Under the pieces are notes generated by a model. It saw only the letters and a program-made list of their open reading frames with translations. It was not told where the DNA came from and made no database searches. Positions 24,677 to 33,786 of a stretch of 50,588 nucleotides of DNA are shown piece by piece (within the stretch, counting starts at the first letter, position 1; each line of letters starts with the position of its first letter). The DNA is from Lachnospiraceae bacterium YSD2013 (lineage in GTDB: Bacteria > Bacillota > Clostridia > Lachnospirales > Lachnospiraceae): contig FMTX01000026.1 in assembly GCA_900100895.1 (NCBI GenBank), positions 1 to 50,588 on the forward strand, given 5' to 3'. Both the position numbers and the translations under genes were made by a program.

Positions 24677-25608
24677 CTTTTGAAACAGACATAGAACTTT
24701 GCGAGTGCGAGAAGGCGGATGATTGCGAAAGGGTTGATGTAATTGTAAGACAAAGTGATTTACAAGATATGGTCGATGAAATCGGCGACAGAGAGAAAGC
24801 CATTGCCGAGCAATTACAGCCCGATGAGCCATTGCCATCTAAATATACCAAGAAAGACAAAGAGACCTACTCTTCTTACATAGTAGGTATGATATATGTA
24901 AGGATTATCGGGGACAGTATTATAGAGTATAGAGCAGTAAGAGATACCAACGATATAGTGTTTCATCAGTGGCTTCTTTGCTATGCTATGACGCTTGCGC
25001 TTATCAGAAGGCATGAAATAATTCTTCATTGTGCAGGATTGTTGATTCCGAATAGTGATGACACCATTCTTGTGTGTGGTGACAGCGGAGCGGGTAAGTC
25101 TACTGTTTCGAACGCTCTGCTCAATAAGGGATTGTTATTCGTATCCGACGACTCAGTCAGAGTAGCGACTGTAGATGGTGAAGCGAAGGTATACGGATCA
25201 TGCATGCAGAGAAGATTGTGCGAGGATGTTGTTGAAAGCGGCCGTTATGACAAGTCCGTGCTTGAACATTTTGAAGAAAACAATAAGAAAAAATGGGTCG
25301 TGAATATGGGTTCCGAATATTACGGAGGAGTTCCCCATACACTAAAAAGCATTTTCTTTCTTTCATTAAAACAAACAGGTGACCCGGCTATCAAGGAAGT
25401 GTGCGGTGCGCAGAAGATTACTCAAATAATGCGATGCCTCTACAAGATCGGTGCGTACAAGGATGAGGGGTTAACAACCGAATTGTTCATGAAGTTTACC
25501 GCTATAGCTAAGGATGTAAGGGTTTTCATTATTGAGAGACCCGAAGATAAGATGACGGTTGAAGCAATCACTAAAATGATAATAGACAAAGCGGAAGAAA
25601 CTGCGTAG
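24649..25608 (+). CDS. HPr-kinase-related protein, second free-standing copy
   Basis: This 319-residue paralogue of the kinase at 17514 has the same MYKYRIYGMTF start, His127 (ILHCAG), P-loop GDSGAGKST (144-152) and Asp167-Asp168 in VSDDSV. The ATG at 24649 with GGGGGA seven bases upstream is preferred over an in-frame TTG at 24631. It starts inside the Wzy-like gene in another frame, so the two are coupled. Two separate kinases near two precursors could mean one per peptide, or one acting on the polymer pathway; the sequence does not decide. Confidence 0.8.
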   Translation: MYKYRIYGMTFETDIELCECEKADDCERVDVIVRQSDLQDMVDEIGDREKAIAEQLQPDEPLPSKYTKKDKETYSSYIVGMIYVRIIGDSIIEYRAVRDTNDIVFHQWLLCYAMTLALIRRHEIILHCAGLLIPNSDDTILVCGDSGAGKSTVSNALLNKGLLFVSDDSVRVATVDGEAKVYGSCMQRRLCEDVVESGRYDKSVLEHFEENNKKKWVVNMGSEYYGGVPHTLKSIFFLSLKQTGDPAIKEVCGAQKITQIMRCLYKIGAYKDEGLTTELFMKFTAIAKDVRVFIIERPEDKMTVEAITKMIIDKAEETA

Positions 25609-25624
25609 ACCAAGGAGCATGGGT

Positions 25625-26659
25625 ATGAAGAAAATATGCGTAACAGTTGTATGGATGGGCCCTTTTCCCAAAGATTATCGTTTGTGGCTTAATTCCGTAG
25701 AGAAGAATCCTACAGTAGATTTTTATATGATAACGGATCAGGAAGCTCCTGCAAACAGCCCGGCTAACGTTTTTTATATTAAGAGCTCTATTAAAGAGGT
25801 TAAAGAAAAGTTTGAAAAAAAATTGGGCATGAAAGTATGTATCAAAAGACCATACAAGTTATGTGATTTTAAGCCTGTCTGGTGGATGTTAATGGACGAG
25901 CGCCTTAACAATTACGATTATTACGGGTACTGTGATATAGATATGGTATTTGGTGATATAAGGCATTTCCTTCCGGATGAGTTCCTTGAAAAGTACGATA
26001 AGATTTTTGACAGAGGGTATTTTACTTTGTACAAAAATACAGAAGAGATGAGATATTTCTTCAAAAAAACAGCGGACAAAGATAATATGGCTTACTCATA
26101 CAAGAAAGCCTTTAAGACCGGTTATGCCTGTTACTTTGACGAATTTATGGGGATGGGTATTCTCAGTTGGAAATACAAGAACGGATATGTCGACCAGTTA
26201 GATGAGAAGATGATCCAGGACCCAGATTGGAAGCGCCTCGACTTTAGTTCATATGTAACTCATAAATCATTCATATTCCATTGGGAGAACGGTAAGCTTT
26301 ATAGGATTAATGTTGATGAGCATGGCATAATAACAGACCTCCTTTCTGATGAATACAAAGGGGAAGAAATACTCCTTGCGCATATTCAAAAGCGCAAATT
26401 TGAGACGGATTTTGACATTACGGATCGAGAGGTTGCATCAGAGTATTGGATAGTACCTAATAGGTATACCAAAGACAAGCCTAGCGATGAGCTATATAGC
26501 GACAAGGACAAAGCTGAATTTGCTGAGGCTGTTCGCGAGTCCGATAAGAATAAAAAAATTAAAAATCTTAAAGAGAACGGAATAATTCAATACATCCCTC
26601 ATTTCTTAAGAACCAGAAAAATCAGACAATTCACCAGAACTGTTAAGGGATACTATTAG
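25625..26659 (+). CDS. Glycosyltransferase-like protein (DUF6625-type)
   Basis: This 344-residue protein has [12 protein letters not shown] followed by [13 protein letters not shown], a DxD-type nucleotide-sugar/metal site near 95-105, and [12 protein letters not shown] and [12 protein letters not shown] further on. I associate this pattern with an uncharacterised GT-A family seen in capsule loci. The second ATG (25625) is chosen because AAGGAG at 25612-25617 is only one base from the ATG at 25619. The C-terminal 60 residues are basic and may contact the membrane. Sugar unknown. Confidence 0.7.
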   Translation: MKKICVTVVWMGPFPKDYRLWLNSVEKNPTVDFYMITDQEAPANSPANVFYIKSSIKEVKEKFEKKLGMKVCIKRPYKLCDFKPVWWMLMDERLNNYDYYGYCDIDMVFGDIRHFLPDEFLEKYDKIFDRGYFTLYKNTEEMRYFFKKTADKDNMAYSYKKAFKTGYACYFDEFMGMGILSWKYKNGYVDQLDEKMIQDPDWKRLDFSSYVTHKSFIFHWENGKLYRINVDEHGIITDLLSDEYKGEEILLAHIQKRKFETDFDITDREVASEYWIVPNRYTKDKPSDELYSDKDKAEFAEAVRESDKNKKIKNLKENGIIQYIPHFLRTRKIRQFTRTVKGYY

Positions 26660-26667
26660 GAGGAAGC

Positions 26668-28104
26668 ATGTTAAAAGAAACAAAAGAATTTATTATGATT
26701 GACCTGACCGGAGTGTTTAGGGCTATATTGAAGAGATTCTGGATATTGGTTCTTTGTGCAATTATCGGAGCGGGCGCAGCAGGAGGATATGCTGCTTCAA
26801 TTAAGACCACGCCGATGTATCGTTCCACAGCCAAACTATATGTTACCGGCGTTTATTCGGCAACCGTTTCTTCACAGTCTATTGCTGCAGGACAAGCTAT
26901 TCTGTCAAGCTATTACAACATATTGGAAAGCCGCCCGGTGTTGACTACGGTAATAGAGACATTGGGACTCAACATGACATACAGCCAGCTTAAGTCTTGT
27001 ATAGAAGAAAAAGGAATTTCCGGAACCTGTATGGTTAATATTTCGGCTTCTTTCCCGGAACCCGAGTGGGCTAAAACTATTGTGGATGAGGTAATAAAAA
27101 TATCTTCGCAGTATTCATATGACATAATGGGCATGGCTCCACCTGTTGTAGTTGAATCGGCTTCTGTTCCAACATCACCATATAACATTCATTCAAGAGT
27201 TAAGAAGTACGCCTTCTTTGGTGGTGCAGGCGCAGGCTTTCTTGCTTTGGTTATTGTAGTGTTATTGTCGCTTACAGATAACAAGATTCGTGATACCAAA
27301 GATGTTAATTGGAGAACCGGTCTTGATGTTAAAGCTGTAGTTCCTGCTGACAAAGGCGAAAAAACAGCTAAGTATGTTCAGAGTTCCATGAGGTATTTTT
27401 ATTCCGAAATATGTGCGGAAGAAGAAACACCTAAGGTACTAACGTTTGTCAGCTACAAAGAGGCAGAAAAGCGGAAGGCAATTAAAGAACTTTCCAAGTT
27501 CCTTGAAGAAATCGGAAAGAAAGCTGTTGTCGTTAATACCAACATGATAATGGCAAAAAAAGAAAAAGCGTCCAACGGATCAGAAAACGGAACCGAGAAT
27601 AAAGAAAGCAAGGATACGAATAAAAAGAATAAAGGCAATAAAGAAACCAATAAGCAGAGCAATCCAGGAACCGATAAAATGGGACTTGAAGACTATCTTA
27701 GCGGCACTACCTCTAATATCGATGATATTATTAGCGACAAGGATGGAATCGATTACATAAGTGTTAAAACTGAAACTCTTAATTCTTACGAGCTTTTAAA
27801 GAGCGAAAACTGCAAGAAGATGTTCGATGAACTCAGGAACAGATATGATTTCGTGTTGGCAGATACAGTAGGATTTGAGGCGGCCAATGACGCGGAGGCA
27901 GTATTTGCTTATTCAGATGCTGTATTTTCTGTATTTGCTTGTGGAAAATCCACTTATAAGCAGGCAACAGATCTTTCGGCAAGATTTAATGAGAAAGAAA
28001 AGCAAAGCGGAGCAATTCTTACTGATGTTAAATTTAGCAAGAGTAAAGCGTTCGCCAAGGAATTCGGTAAGTATGTAGGATTATTTAACAAGGGTGGTAA
28101 ATAA
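26668..28104 (+). CDS. Wzz/CpsC-type chain-length protein fused to degenerate BY-kinase domain
   Basis: This 478-residue protein has a Wzz domain with membrane helices at about 24-45 and 187-209 and an outer loop containing [25 protein letters not shown] precedes helix 2. A cytoplasmic part (about 225-478) follows with the shape of a bacterial tyrosine kinase, including [11 protein letters not shown] (Walker B-like). The Walker A is missing: [14 protein letters not shown] stands where GxxGxGKST would be, and a Lys/Asn-rich insert (about 293-330) follows. It therefore probably controls polymer length without kinase activity, or needs a partner CpsD-like kinase. RBS AGGAGG. It is in the run with the GT genes on both sides. 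Confidence 0.82.
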   Translation: MLKETKEFIMIDLTGVFRAILKRFWILVLCAIIGAGAAGGYAASIKTTPMYRSTAKLYVTGVYSATVSSQSIAAGQAILSSYYNILESRPVLTTVIETLGLNMTYSQLKSCIEEKGISGTCMVNISASFPEPEWAKTIVDEVIKISSQYSYDIMGMAPPVVVESASVPTSPYNIHSRVKKYAFFGGAGAGFLALVIVVLLSLTDNKIRDTKDVNWRTGLDVKAVVPADKGEKTAKYVQSSMRYFYSEICAEEETPKVLTFVSYKEAEKRKAIKELSKFLEEIGKKAVVVNTNMIMAKKEKASNGSENGTENKESKDTNKKNKGNKETNKQSNPGTDKMGLEDYLSGTTSNIDDIISDKDGIDYISVKTETLNSYELLKSENCKKMFDELRNRYDFVLADTVGFEAANDAEAVFAYSDAVFSVFACGKSTYKQATDLSARFNEKEKQSGAILTDVKFSKSKAFAKEFGKYVGLFNKGGK

Positions 28105-28106
28105 AT

Positions 28107-28859
28107 ATGCCTATACCTCATATAATTCATTACTGCTGGTTTGGCGGTAATGAAAAGCCGGACAATATAAAGGCATTTATTCAGGGGTGGAAAGAAAAAC
28201 TTAAAGATTACACTTTTGTTGAGTGGAACGAATCCAATTTTTCGATAGATGATGCGCCTGAGTATGTCAAAGAAGCATATAGTGTCAAGAAGTATGCGTT
28301 TGTAAGCGACTATGCCAGAATCAAGGCTTTGTGCGAACAAGGCGGGATATATTTTGACACCGATATAGATCTTGTCAGGCGTTTTGATGATCTTTTGGAA
28401 GGCCATGAGATGGTTCTTGGCTTTGAGAGCGACAGACAGCTTGAAACAGCCTTTATTGCGTCTACGCCGGGCAATAAATATATCAGTACCTTTCTTAAGA
28501 CGTACGATAACAGGCACTTTATAAACCCGGATGGAAGTTATGATATGTCTGTTATCAACAAGCATTTCAGCGATTGTATGGAGAATTTCGGAGTCAATCT
28601 TGATAATGAAGATTTGCAGGCGATAGATGGCGGAGCGGTTGTTGTATATCCAAGAGAGTACTTTGCGGCATTCGATATCAGTAACTGGCATATTAAGCCT
28701 ACGGAGAATACATATACGGTTCACCATATGAATTCCAGCTGGAGCACATCCAAGAAGAAACTGTATTTCGGAGTAATACATTTCCTTCAAAAGATACTCG
28801 GATTTGACGGGTATGATAAGTTAAAGGCTAAATACGACAAGATAAAGAAGAGACGCTAA
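28107..28859 (+). CDS. GT32-type glycosyltransferase (DXD sugar-binding)
   Basis: This 250-residue protein starts IPHIIHYCWFGG and has KKYAFVSDYARIKALCEQGGIYFDTDID, the signature of the Gly_transf_sug / GT32 group with the DxD near 88-92. Late VHHMNSSW is also typical. It would add a hexose or HexNAc to the growing repeat unit in the cytoplasm. Its TAA overlaps the ATG of the acyltransferase gene (TAATG), so the two are translationally coupled. Confidence 0.88.
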   Translation: MPIPHIIHYCWFGGNEKPDNIKAFIQGWKEKLKDYTFVEWNESNFSIDDAPEYVKEAYSVKKYAFVSDYARIKALCEQGGIYFDTDIDLVRRFDDLLEGHEMVLGFESDRQLETAFIASTPGNKYISTFLKTYDNRHFINPDGSYDMSVINKHFSDCMENFGVNLDNEDLQAIDGGAVVVYPREYFAAFDISNWHIKPTENTYTVHHMNSSWSTSKKKLYFGVIHFLQKILGFDGYDKLKAKYDKIKKRR

Positions 28860-29887
28860 TGGATACATCAAAGGGGAACAAAAGAATCGACAGCGTTGAT
28901 ATTTTGCGAGCGCTCGGAATACTCATAATGGTAATGGGACATGTGGGATTCGGCGGTGTGTTTGACCGCTATATACATTCGTTTCATATGCCTGTATTTT
29001 TCCTGATTTCGGGTTATTTATATGTTTCGAAACCTGAGGTCGGTGTAGGAACTCAAATATTAAAAAGAGCACAGCGACTATTAATTCCGTATGTCTTTTA
29101 TGCAATTATAAACTACCTGTTTTGGCTTGTTTTGAGTCATAACAGTGAGTGGTATGTTCCGCTTGTAAGGCTTGTCACTTATAATACCGAGGGTCTTCCG
29201 ATTAGCGGGGCATTGTGGTTCTTAACGGCCATGTTTTTGGCAGAAGTCTATTATATAATTTTGGACCGTATAATTAAGAGCAGCATTGCAAGAACAATAA
29301 TTGTTATTTCAATAGCTGTTATTGCTTCTTTTTTGCAGACCAATACAGGCTTCAGGCTTCCGCTTACGATTGATAATGCGGTAGTATGTATGGGCTTTTT
29401 GGAAATCGGACGGGCCCTTAAAAAGATAGACGGAAGCAAATTTGCAACTGCTATAAAGAGTAAAAAGTCAGTTCTTTTGCTGTTTGGATTGTTACTTCTC
29501 GTCGGTAATGCAGCTCTTTCTTTTGTTAATGATTACGTAAATATCAAATCCGGATGGTTTGGATTTGTGCCGCTTTTCTGGATAAATGCATTGATAGGTT
29601 CGGCAGCATATCTTGTCATGGCAATTTGGTTTGATAGTATTACTGAAGAAAGCAATATCATAAAGAAAATGCTCGTAAATATCGGACGCAAATCGATGAT
29701 ATTTTTGGGATTCAATCAGTTGGTGATTCTTTTGTTTTCCAAAGCTTATGCTTTACCGGAATTACCACAGAATATTTATATAAAGGGTGCAGTTATATTC
29801 ATTGCCACAACTGCAACGTTGTATTTGATCAGTTTTCTTGTGGGATTGATTAAATCAAAATCAATAAAAAGAATTTTCGGGGTATAA
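28859..29887 (+). CDS. Membrane acyltransferase, acyltransferase-3 family
   Basis: This 342-residue protein has about ten helices. It has RIDSVDILRALGILIMVMGH near the start and HSFHMPVFFLISGYL, the conserved His/Arg regions of the acyltransferase-3 group, which moves acetyl or succinyl groups onto surface glycans. It is coupled to the GT32 gene upstream and followed after nine bases by a GT2. This suggests O-acetylation of the polymer made here. Confidence 0.88.
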   Translation: MDTSKGNKRIDSVDILRALGILIMVMGHVGFGGVFDRYIHSFHMPVFFLISGYLYVSKPEVGVGTQILKRAQRLLIPYVFYAIINYLFWLVLSHNSEWYVPLVRLVTYNTEGLPISGALWFLTAMFLAEVYYIILDRIIKSSIARTIIVISIAVIASFLQTNTGFRLPLTIDNAVVCMGFLEIGRALKKIDGSKFATAIKSKKSVLLLFGLLLLVGNAALSFVNDYVNIKSGWFGFVPLFWINALIGSAAYLVMAIWFDSITEESNIIKKMLVNIGRKSMIFLGFNQLVILLFSKAYALPELPQNIYIKGAVIFIATTATLYLISFLVGLIKSKSIKRIFGV

Positions 29888-29896
29888 GGAGAAATC

Positions 29897-30799
29897 ATGG
29901 ACAACAATATTCTTGTTAGCGTAGTAATACCTACATATTCAAGGAACACAACACTTAAGCGCGCCATTGGAAGTGTGCTTAATCAGACATATACGAATTT
30001 TGAAATAATAGTGGTAGACGACAATCCTAAGGATTCCGAGTGGAGAGCCAGCACCGCGGCTATTATGGCTGAATACACGGACGAGCGTATCCGCTATGTT
30101 CAGAATGAAAGAAATATGGGTGGCGGACTTACCAGAAATCATGGTATTGAGGAAGCCAAGGGAGAATATATAGCATTTCTTGATGATGATGATGAATATT
30201 ATCCGGAGAGGCTTGAGAAACAGCTTAAGAAATTTTTGGAGAGTAATAACGATAAACTTGCACTAGTATATTGCCATGCGAAATTTATTAATCCTGATGG
30301 CTCATCAACATATTCTGATAGAAGAAATTTTCATGGCAATTGCTTGTATGAAGCCATGGCTGAAAATTGTATTGCGGCTACTTCACAGTGGATGGTTAAG
30401 AAGTCCGCACTTGTAGATGTGGGTTGCTTCCCTGATGTTCCTTGCAAGCAAGATTCACAGACTATTTTAAGATTGTTAAAAGCTGGCTACGAAGTAGACG
30501 TTGTGCCGGAAGAACTCTCATTGTACTATAACGTTTCTCACGTTATAAGTGGAGCGAAGGAACGCAATATTCGAGGCGAGGAGATGTACAGAACTGAGTG
30601 CAGAAAACTGTACTACCTTCTTGAAGACTGGCAGATAATGAAAGTTGAGTATAAATTCGCCGAACAGTTCTATAGATACTTTTTCCATAATAAGTGGAAA
30701 GATAAGATGAAGCACGAACTAGATATTATGAAGAAACTGGATCCTAAAGCGGCTAGAATATTTATGCTCAAGGAAATATATCACAAGATTAAGAGATAG
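29897..30799 (+). CDS. GT2-family glycosyltransferase
   Basis: This 300-residue GT-A enzyme has VSVVIPTYSRNTTLKRAIGS, IIVVDDNPKD, NMGGGLTRNHGIEEAKGEYIAFLDDDDEY (DxD near 95-99) and QWMVKKSALVDVGCF. RBS GGAGAA precedes the ATG at 29897. It ends the run beginning with the Wzy-like gene; a promoter follows in the next gap. Donor and acceptor unknown. Confidence 0.88.
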   Translation: MDNNILVSVVIPTYSRNTTLKRAIGSVLNQTYTNFEIIVVDDNPKDSEWRASTAAIMAEYTDERIRYVQNERNMGGGLTRNHGIEEAKGEYIAFLDDDDEYYPERLEKQLKKFLESNNDKLALVYCHAKFINPDGSSTYSDRRNFHGNCLYEAMAENCIAATSQWMVKKSALVDVGCFPDVPCKQDSQTILRLLKAGYEVDVVPEELSLYYNVSHVISGAKERNIRGEEMYRTECRKLYYLLEDWQIMKVEYKFAEQFYRYFFHNKWKDKMKHELDIMKKLDPKAARIFMLKEIYHKIKR

Positions 30800-30840
30800 G
30801 TTTATTGGTAATAAGAATAATTACATTTTTGGAAGTTTCC

Positions 30841-30867
30841 TTGATTCTGACAAAAAATTATTATAAT
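30841..30867 (+). promoter_or_regulatory. Possible promoter of the second glycosyltransferase run
   Basis: TTGATT (30841-30846) and a perfect TATAAT (30862-30867) with a short 15-base spacer, about 36 bases before the start at 30903. Confidence 0.4.
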
Positions 30868-30902
30868 ATCATTTAAATTTATGGGTGTATAGAGGAAAGC
30901 GC

Positions 30903-32021
30903 ATGGCAGGGTTATTTAGATTGAGGGACTTTATAGCAAGGCATGCTTATGTGAGTCTCGGAAGGTTACACAGGGTAGATAAGAAAGTTGAAGATAAGGT
31001 TTGTGAGAGAAATAGTGGGGCGATAGATAAGATTAGAAAAATATATCGGCCCGCAGAGTTTTCGTGCTCTAAAGAGAATACTCTCGGTGAGAAAAAAAAT
31101 AATCTGCAAATAATAATTCCCATGTACAATGCGCAGAAGTACATTGTTAAATGCCTTGATTCGATTTTTTCGCAGAAAACTGACTACACATATAAGGTTA
31201 TAGTGATTGATGACGGTTCGACTGATTCCGCATCGAAAATTATTAAAGAAAAGTACAAAGACAAGAATTTGCAAGTCATCTTGCAACGTAATAAAGGAAC
31301 CGCATCTGCCAGAAACGAGGGAATAGCGACAATTGAGGCTGACTATGTGATGTTTGTTGATGCCGACGACATGCTCAAGCCCGGAGCGATAGATTGCTTG
31401 CTTAATAAAGCTTATGAAGAAAAAGCTTGTGTTGTAGAAGGTGGATATGAATTGTTCTCAAGAGGTTTTTCCTTTGCAATATGTCATTTAGACAGAGAGG
31501 TTCCGGAACTTTGTGGCAATCTGTGGGGATTTGCCTGGGCCAAGGTATTTAAGGCTGAACTTTTGAAGGATATTTGTTTCCCGCAGGGATATTGGTATGA
31601 AGATACAATTGTGTCATATATTCTTTATCCCAGATGTATTAAGGCATATACCATTAAAGATGTTGTATATAGATATCGTAGAAATCCAAAAGGATTTTCG
31701 CGTATAAGAGGCAATGATGTAAAACTTCTTGATTCATTCTGGGTATTGTATTACACAATTAGAGAGATGCAGGCCAGAGGAATCGTAATTACTCAGGGCA
31801 AATACGAGGCTATTTTACGAAGCATGATTACATGCGGTAAGCGTGTAATGTTTATGAATGATGATATTCGTAAAGAGGTACTTTGTGTTTTCTCTGAACT
31901 GATCGATACGGATTTCGCCGATTTTAGGAGCGAGGATTCGGATCTTGCGATATTTGAAAAAACATTACGTAACAATGATTACTATAAGTTTCGTAGAGTT
32001 TTGGTATGTATGAGAGAGTAA
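30903..32021 (+). CDS. GT2-family glycosyltransferase with N-terminal extension
   Basis: This 372-residue enzyme has an N-terminal extension of about 70 residues before LQIIIPMYNAQKYIVKCLDSI, then VIDDGSTDSAS, RNKGTASARNEGIA and FVDADDM (metal site). The acceptor-side segment has CFPQGYWYEDTIVSYILYP. The ATG at 30903 with AGAGGAAAG upstream is chosen over the GTG at 30885. It resembles the gene at 33787 in both extension and C-terminal half, suggesting an old duplication. It lies four bases before the GT8 gene. Confidence 0.85.
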   Translation: MAGLFRLRDFIARHAYVSLGRLHRVDKKVEDKVCERNSGAIDKIRKIYRPAEFSCSKENTLGEKKNNLQIIIPMYNAQKYIVKCLDSIFSQKTDYTYKVIVIDDGSTDSASKIIKEKYKDKNLQVILQRNKGTASARNEGIATIEADYVMFVDADDMLKPGAIDCLLNKAYEEKACVVEGGYELFSRGFSFAICHLDREVPELCGNLWGFAWAKVFKAELLKDICFPQGYWYEDTIVSYILYPRCIKAYTIKDVVYRYRRNPKGFSRIRGNDVKLLDSFWVLYYTIREMQARGIVITQGKYEAILRSMITCGKRVMFMNDDIRKEVLCVFSELIDTDFADFRSEDSDLAIFEKTLRNNDYYKFRRVLVCMRE

Positions 32022-32024
32022 GAT

Positions 32025-32780
32025 ATGAAACGTGCTTATATTACAATTCTCACCTCTGATGATTTTGAGCCGGGAGTCAGTGCTTTATATAAAAGAATCA
32101 GGGAATATTCTAGAGAAGACTTCTGCGTACTTGTAAGTGATGATGTTTCCTCTTCTGTAAAAGATAAGTTAAGTTTACTCGGAGCAATTGTAGTAGATGA
32201 AAAGAATTCTTGCTATTTATCGGATTGCTTGACTGATATTCAAAAGAATGATCGCTGGGCAAAGACCCTTTTCAAACTGCAGGTTTTTAGAAATCGTGGA
32301 TACGACAAATTGGTTTATCTTGACAGTGATTTGCTCATAAGAGCCAGTCTTGATGATTTGTTTGAAAAGCCTTCCTTTTCCGCGGTTTCTGACAAAGATT
32401 TCTTTCCTCAGTATTCTCGAGGAGGACTTAATGCCGGAGTAATGGTAATAGAGCCGTCAAATTCAGTGTATGAAGGATTGATTAAAGAGGTTTCCAAGGT
32501 TGCGGCTACAGGCAAGCCATTTGGTGATCAGGATGTAATAAACAGCTATTTAGATAAATGGGATGAGTTGACGAACTTGCATCTGGATGTGTCATATAAC
32601 ACTTGCTTTTATGATTCAGAAGATGTAAAAGACCCCAAAGTTGTTCATTTTATTTTGGGTAATAAACCTTGGATGAGCAATGCTGTAGTTAACTATCTAA
32701 AATGTTTAAAATGGTACATGACTAGGAAAGGGTTGCAAGCAAAATATATGCTTGAGTATTTAAAAATACTTAGGGGGTAA
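32025..32780 (+). CDS. GT8-family glycosyltransferase
   Basis: This 251-residue protein has glycogenin/LgtC-like motifs: YDKLVYLDSDLLI with DxD near 102-106, GGLNAGVMVIEPS, GDQDVINSYL and VVHFILGNKPW. These are retaining galactosyl- or glucosyltransferases using UDP-sugars. It is between two GT2 genes with gaps of three and six bases. The ribosome site is weak (GAGAG), fitting coupling to the upstream gene. Confidence 0.88.
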   Translation: MKRAYITILTSDDFEPGVSALYKRIREYSREDFCVLVSDDVSSSVKDKLSLLGAIVVDEKNSCYLSDCLTDIQKNDRWAKTLFKLQVFRNRGYDKLVYLDSDLLIRASLDDLFEKPSFSAVSDKDFFPQYSRGGLNAGVMVIEPSNSVYEGLIKEVSKVAATGKPFGDQDVINSYLDKWDELTNLHLDVSYNTCFYDSEDVKDPKVVHFILGNKPWMSNAVVNYLKCLKWYMTRKGLQAKYMLEYLKILRG

Positions 32781-32786
32781 TATTGG

Positions 32787-33785
32787 ATGGATGAATTAAT
32801 ATCGGTTGTAATTCCGGTATACAATGTAAAAAAATACTTGAATGATTGCTTGGAAAGCGTGGCCAAGCAATCATACAGGAATTACGAAGCGATTCTTGTG
32901 GACGACGGATCCTCGGATGGCTCCGAGTTGATTTGCGATGAGTGGTGCAAAAAAGATTCTCGTGTGAAGGTTATCCACAAGGAAAATGCCGGAGTGAGTG
33001 CTGCCAGAAATGATGGAATTGCAGCTTCTAACGGTGAATATATAGCGTTTCTTGACAGTGATGATTTATTACAGCCCGATGCCTTAAAGATTCTGTATGA
33101 TTGCGCAAAACGAAATGATTCAGATATGGTAATAGGAAATATAAGGTGGGTGTCGGAAGAAGGTGCTCCGCTTAAAGATGAGCCTTTAGACAGGAGTGAA
33201 GAAACATATATCTCAAGAGAGGATTTTTGGTGCCGTTTTTGCGATGAACCTGACTTTGTAATGGTATGCGGTAGTCTTTATGACAGGCATATTTTTGATA
33301 CGATTGAATTTTTTGATGGAAAGATTAACGAGGATTATGCAATTCAAAGATATATAGTTGAGCGGACTAAGAAAATAATGTTCTGTAATAAAATTATATA
33401 TAATTACAGAATGAGTTCGAATAGTATAATGCGGAGCGCTTTTACTGAGAAGAATCTATTTTTGATTGGAGAGCGCCTTAACGTGATAAATTATATTCTT
33501 GGTCAAGATTTTTCTGCCGAGACAAAATATTACTTTTGTAGAAGACAGTTTCCTGATGCAATGGATGGATTGGGAGATGCATATAAATACCTTAACACAA
33601 AGGATTCCGCAATAAAGAAAAAACTCAATGATTTGTATTGCTCATATAAACCTATTGCGAGAATCATTTTGAAAGGAATAGACGGAAGTATAAAACCGGA
33701 TAAATTTACGAGAATATCGTTTACCTTATATTTAGCAAGCAGAAAGGGGTTTTTCCTGCTTCGCAGTTTAAAAAAGGGGAAATAG
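32787..33785 (+). CDS. GT2-family glycosyltransferase
   Basis: This 332-residue protein has ISVVIPVYNVKKYLNDCLESV, LVDDGSSDGSELICDEW, ENAGVSAARNDGI and FLDSDDLL, typical of EpsJ/WcaA-like inverting enzymes in capsule loci. RBS GGGGG is at 32773-32777. Its specificity cannot be read. One base separates it from the next GT2. Confidence 0.88.
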   Translation: MDELISVVIPVYNVKKYLNDCLESVAKQSYRNYEAILVDDGSSDGSELICDEWCKKDSRVKVIHKENAGVSAARNDGIAASNGEYIAFLDSDDLLQPDALKILYDCAKRNDSDMVIGNIRWVSEEGAPLKDEPLDRSEETYISREDFWCRFCDEPDFVMVCGSLYDRHIFDTIEFFDGKINEDYAIQRYIVERTKKIMFCNKIIYNYRMSSNSIMRSAFTEKNLFLIGERLNVINYILGQDFSAETKYYFCRRQFPDAMDGLGDAYKYLNTKDSAIKKKLNDLYCSYKPIARIILKGIDGSIKPDKFTRISFTLYLASRKGFFLLRSLKKGK

Positions 33786-33786
33786 G

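Noticed and set aside
27517-27560. Walker A motif in the Wzz fusion protein
   Set aside because: The expected position reads [14 protein letters not shown], without the GxxGxGK pattern.
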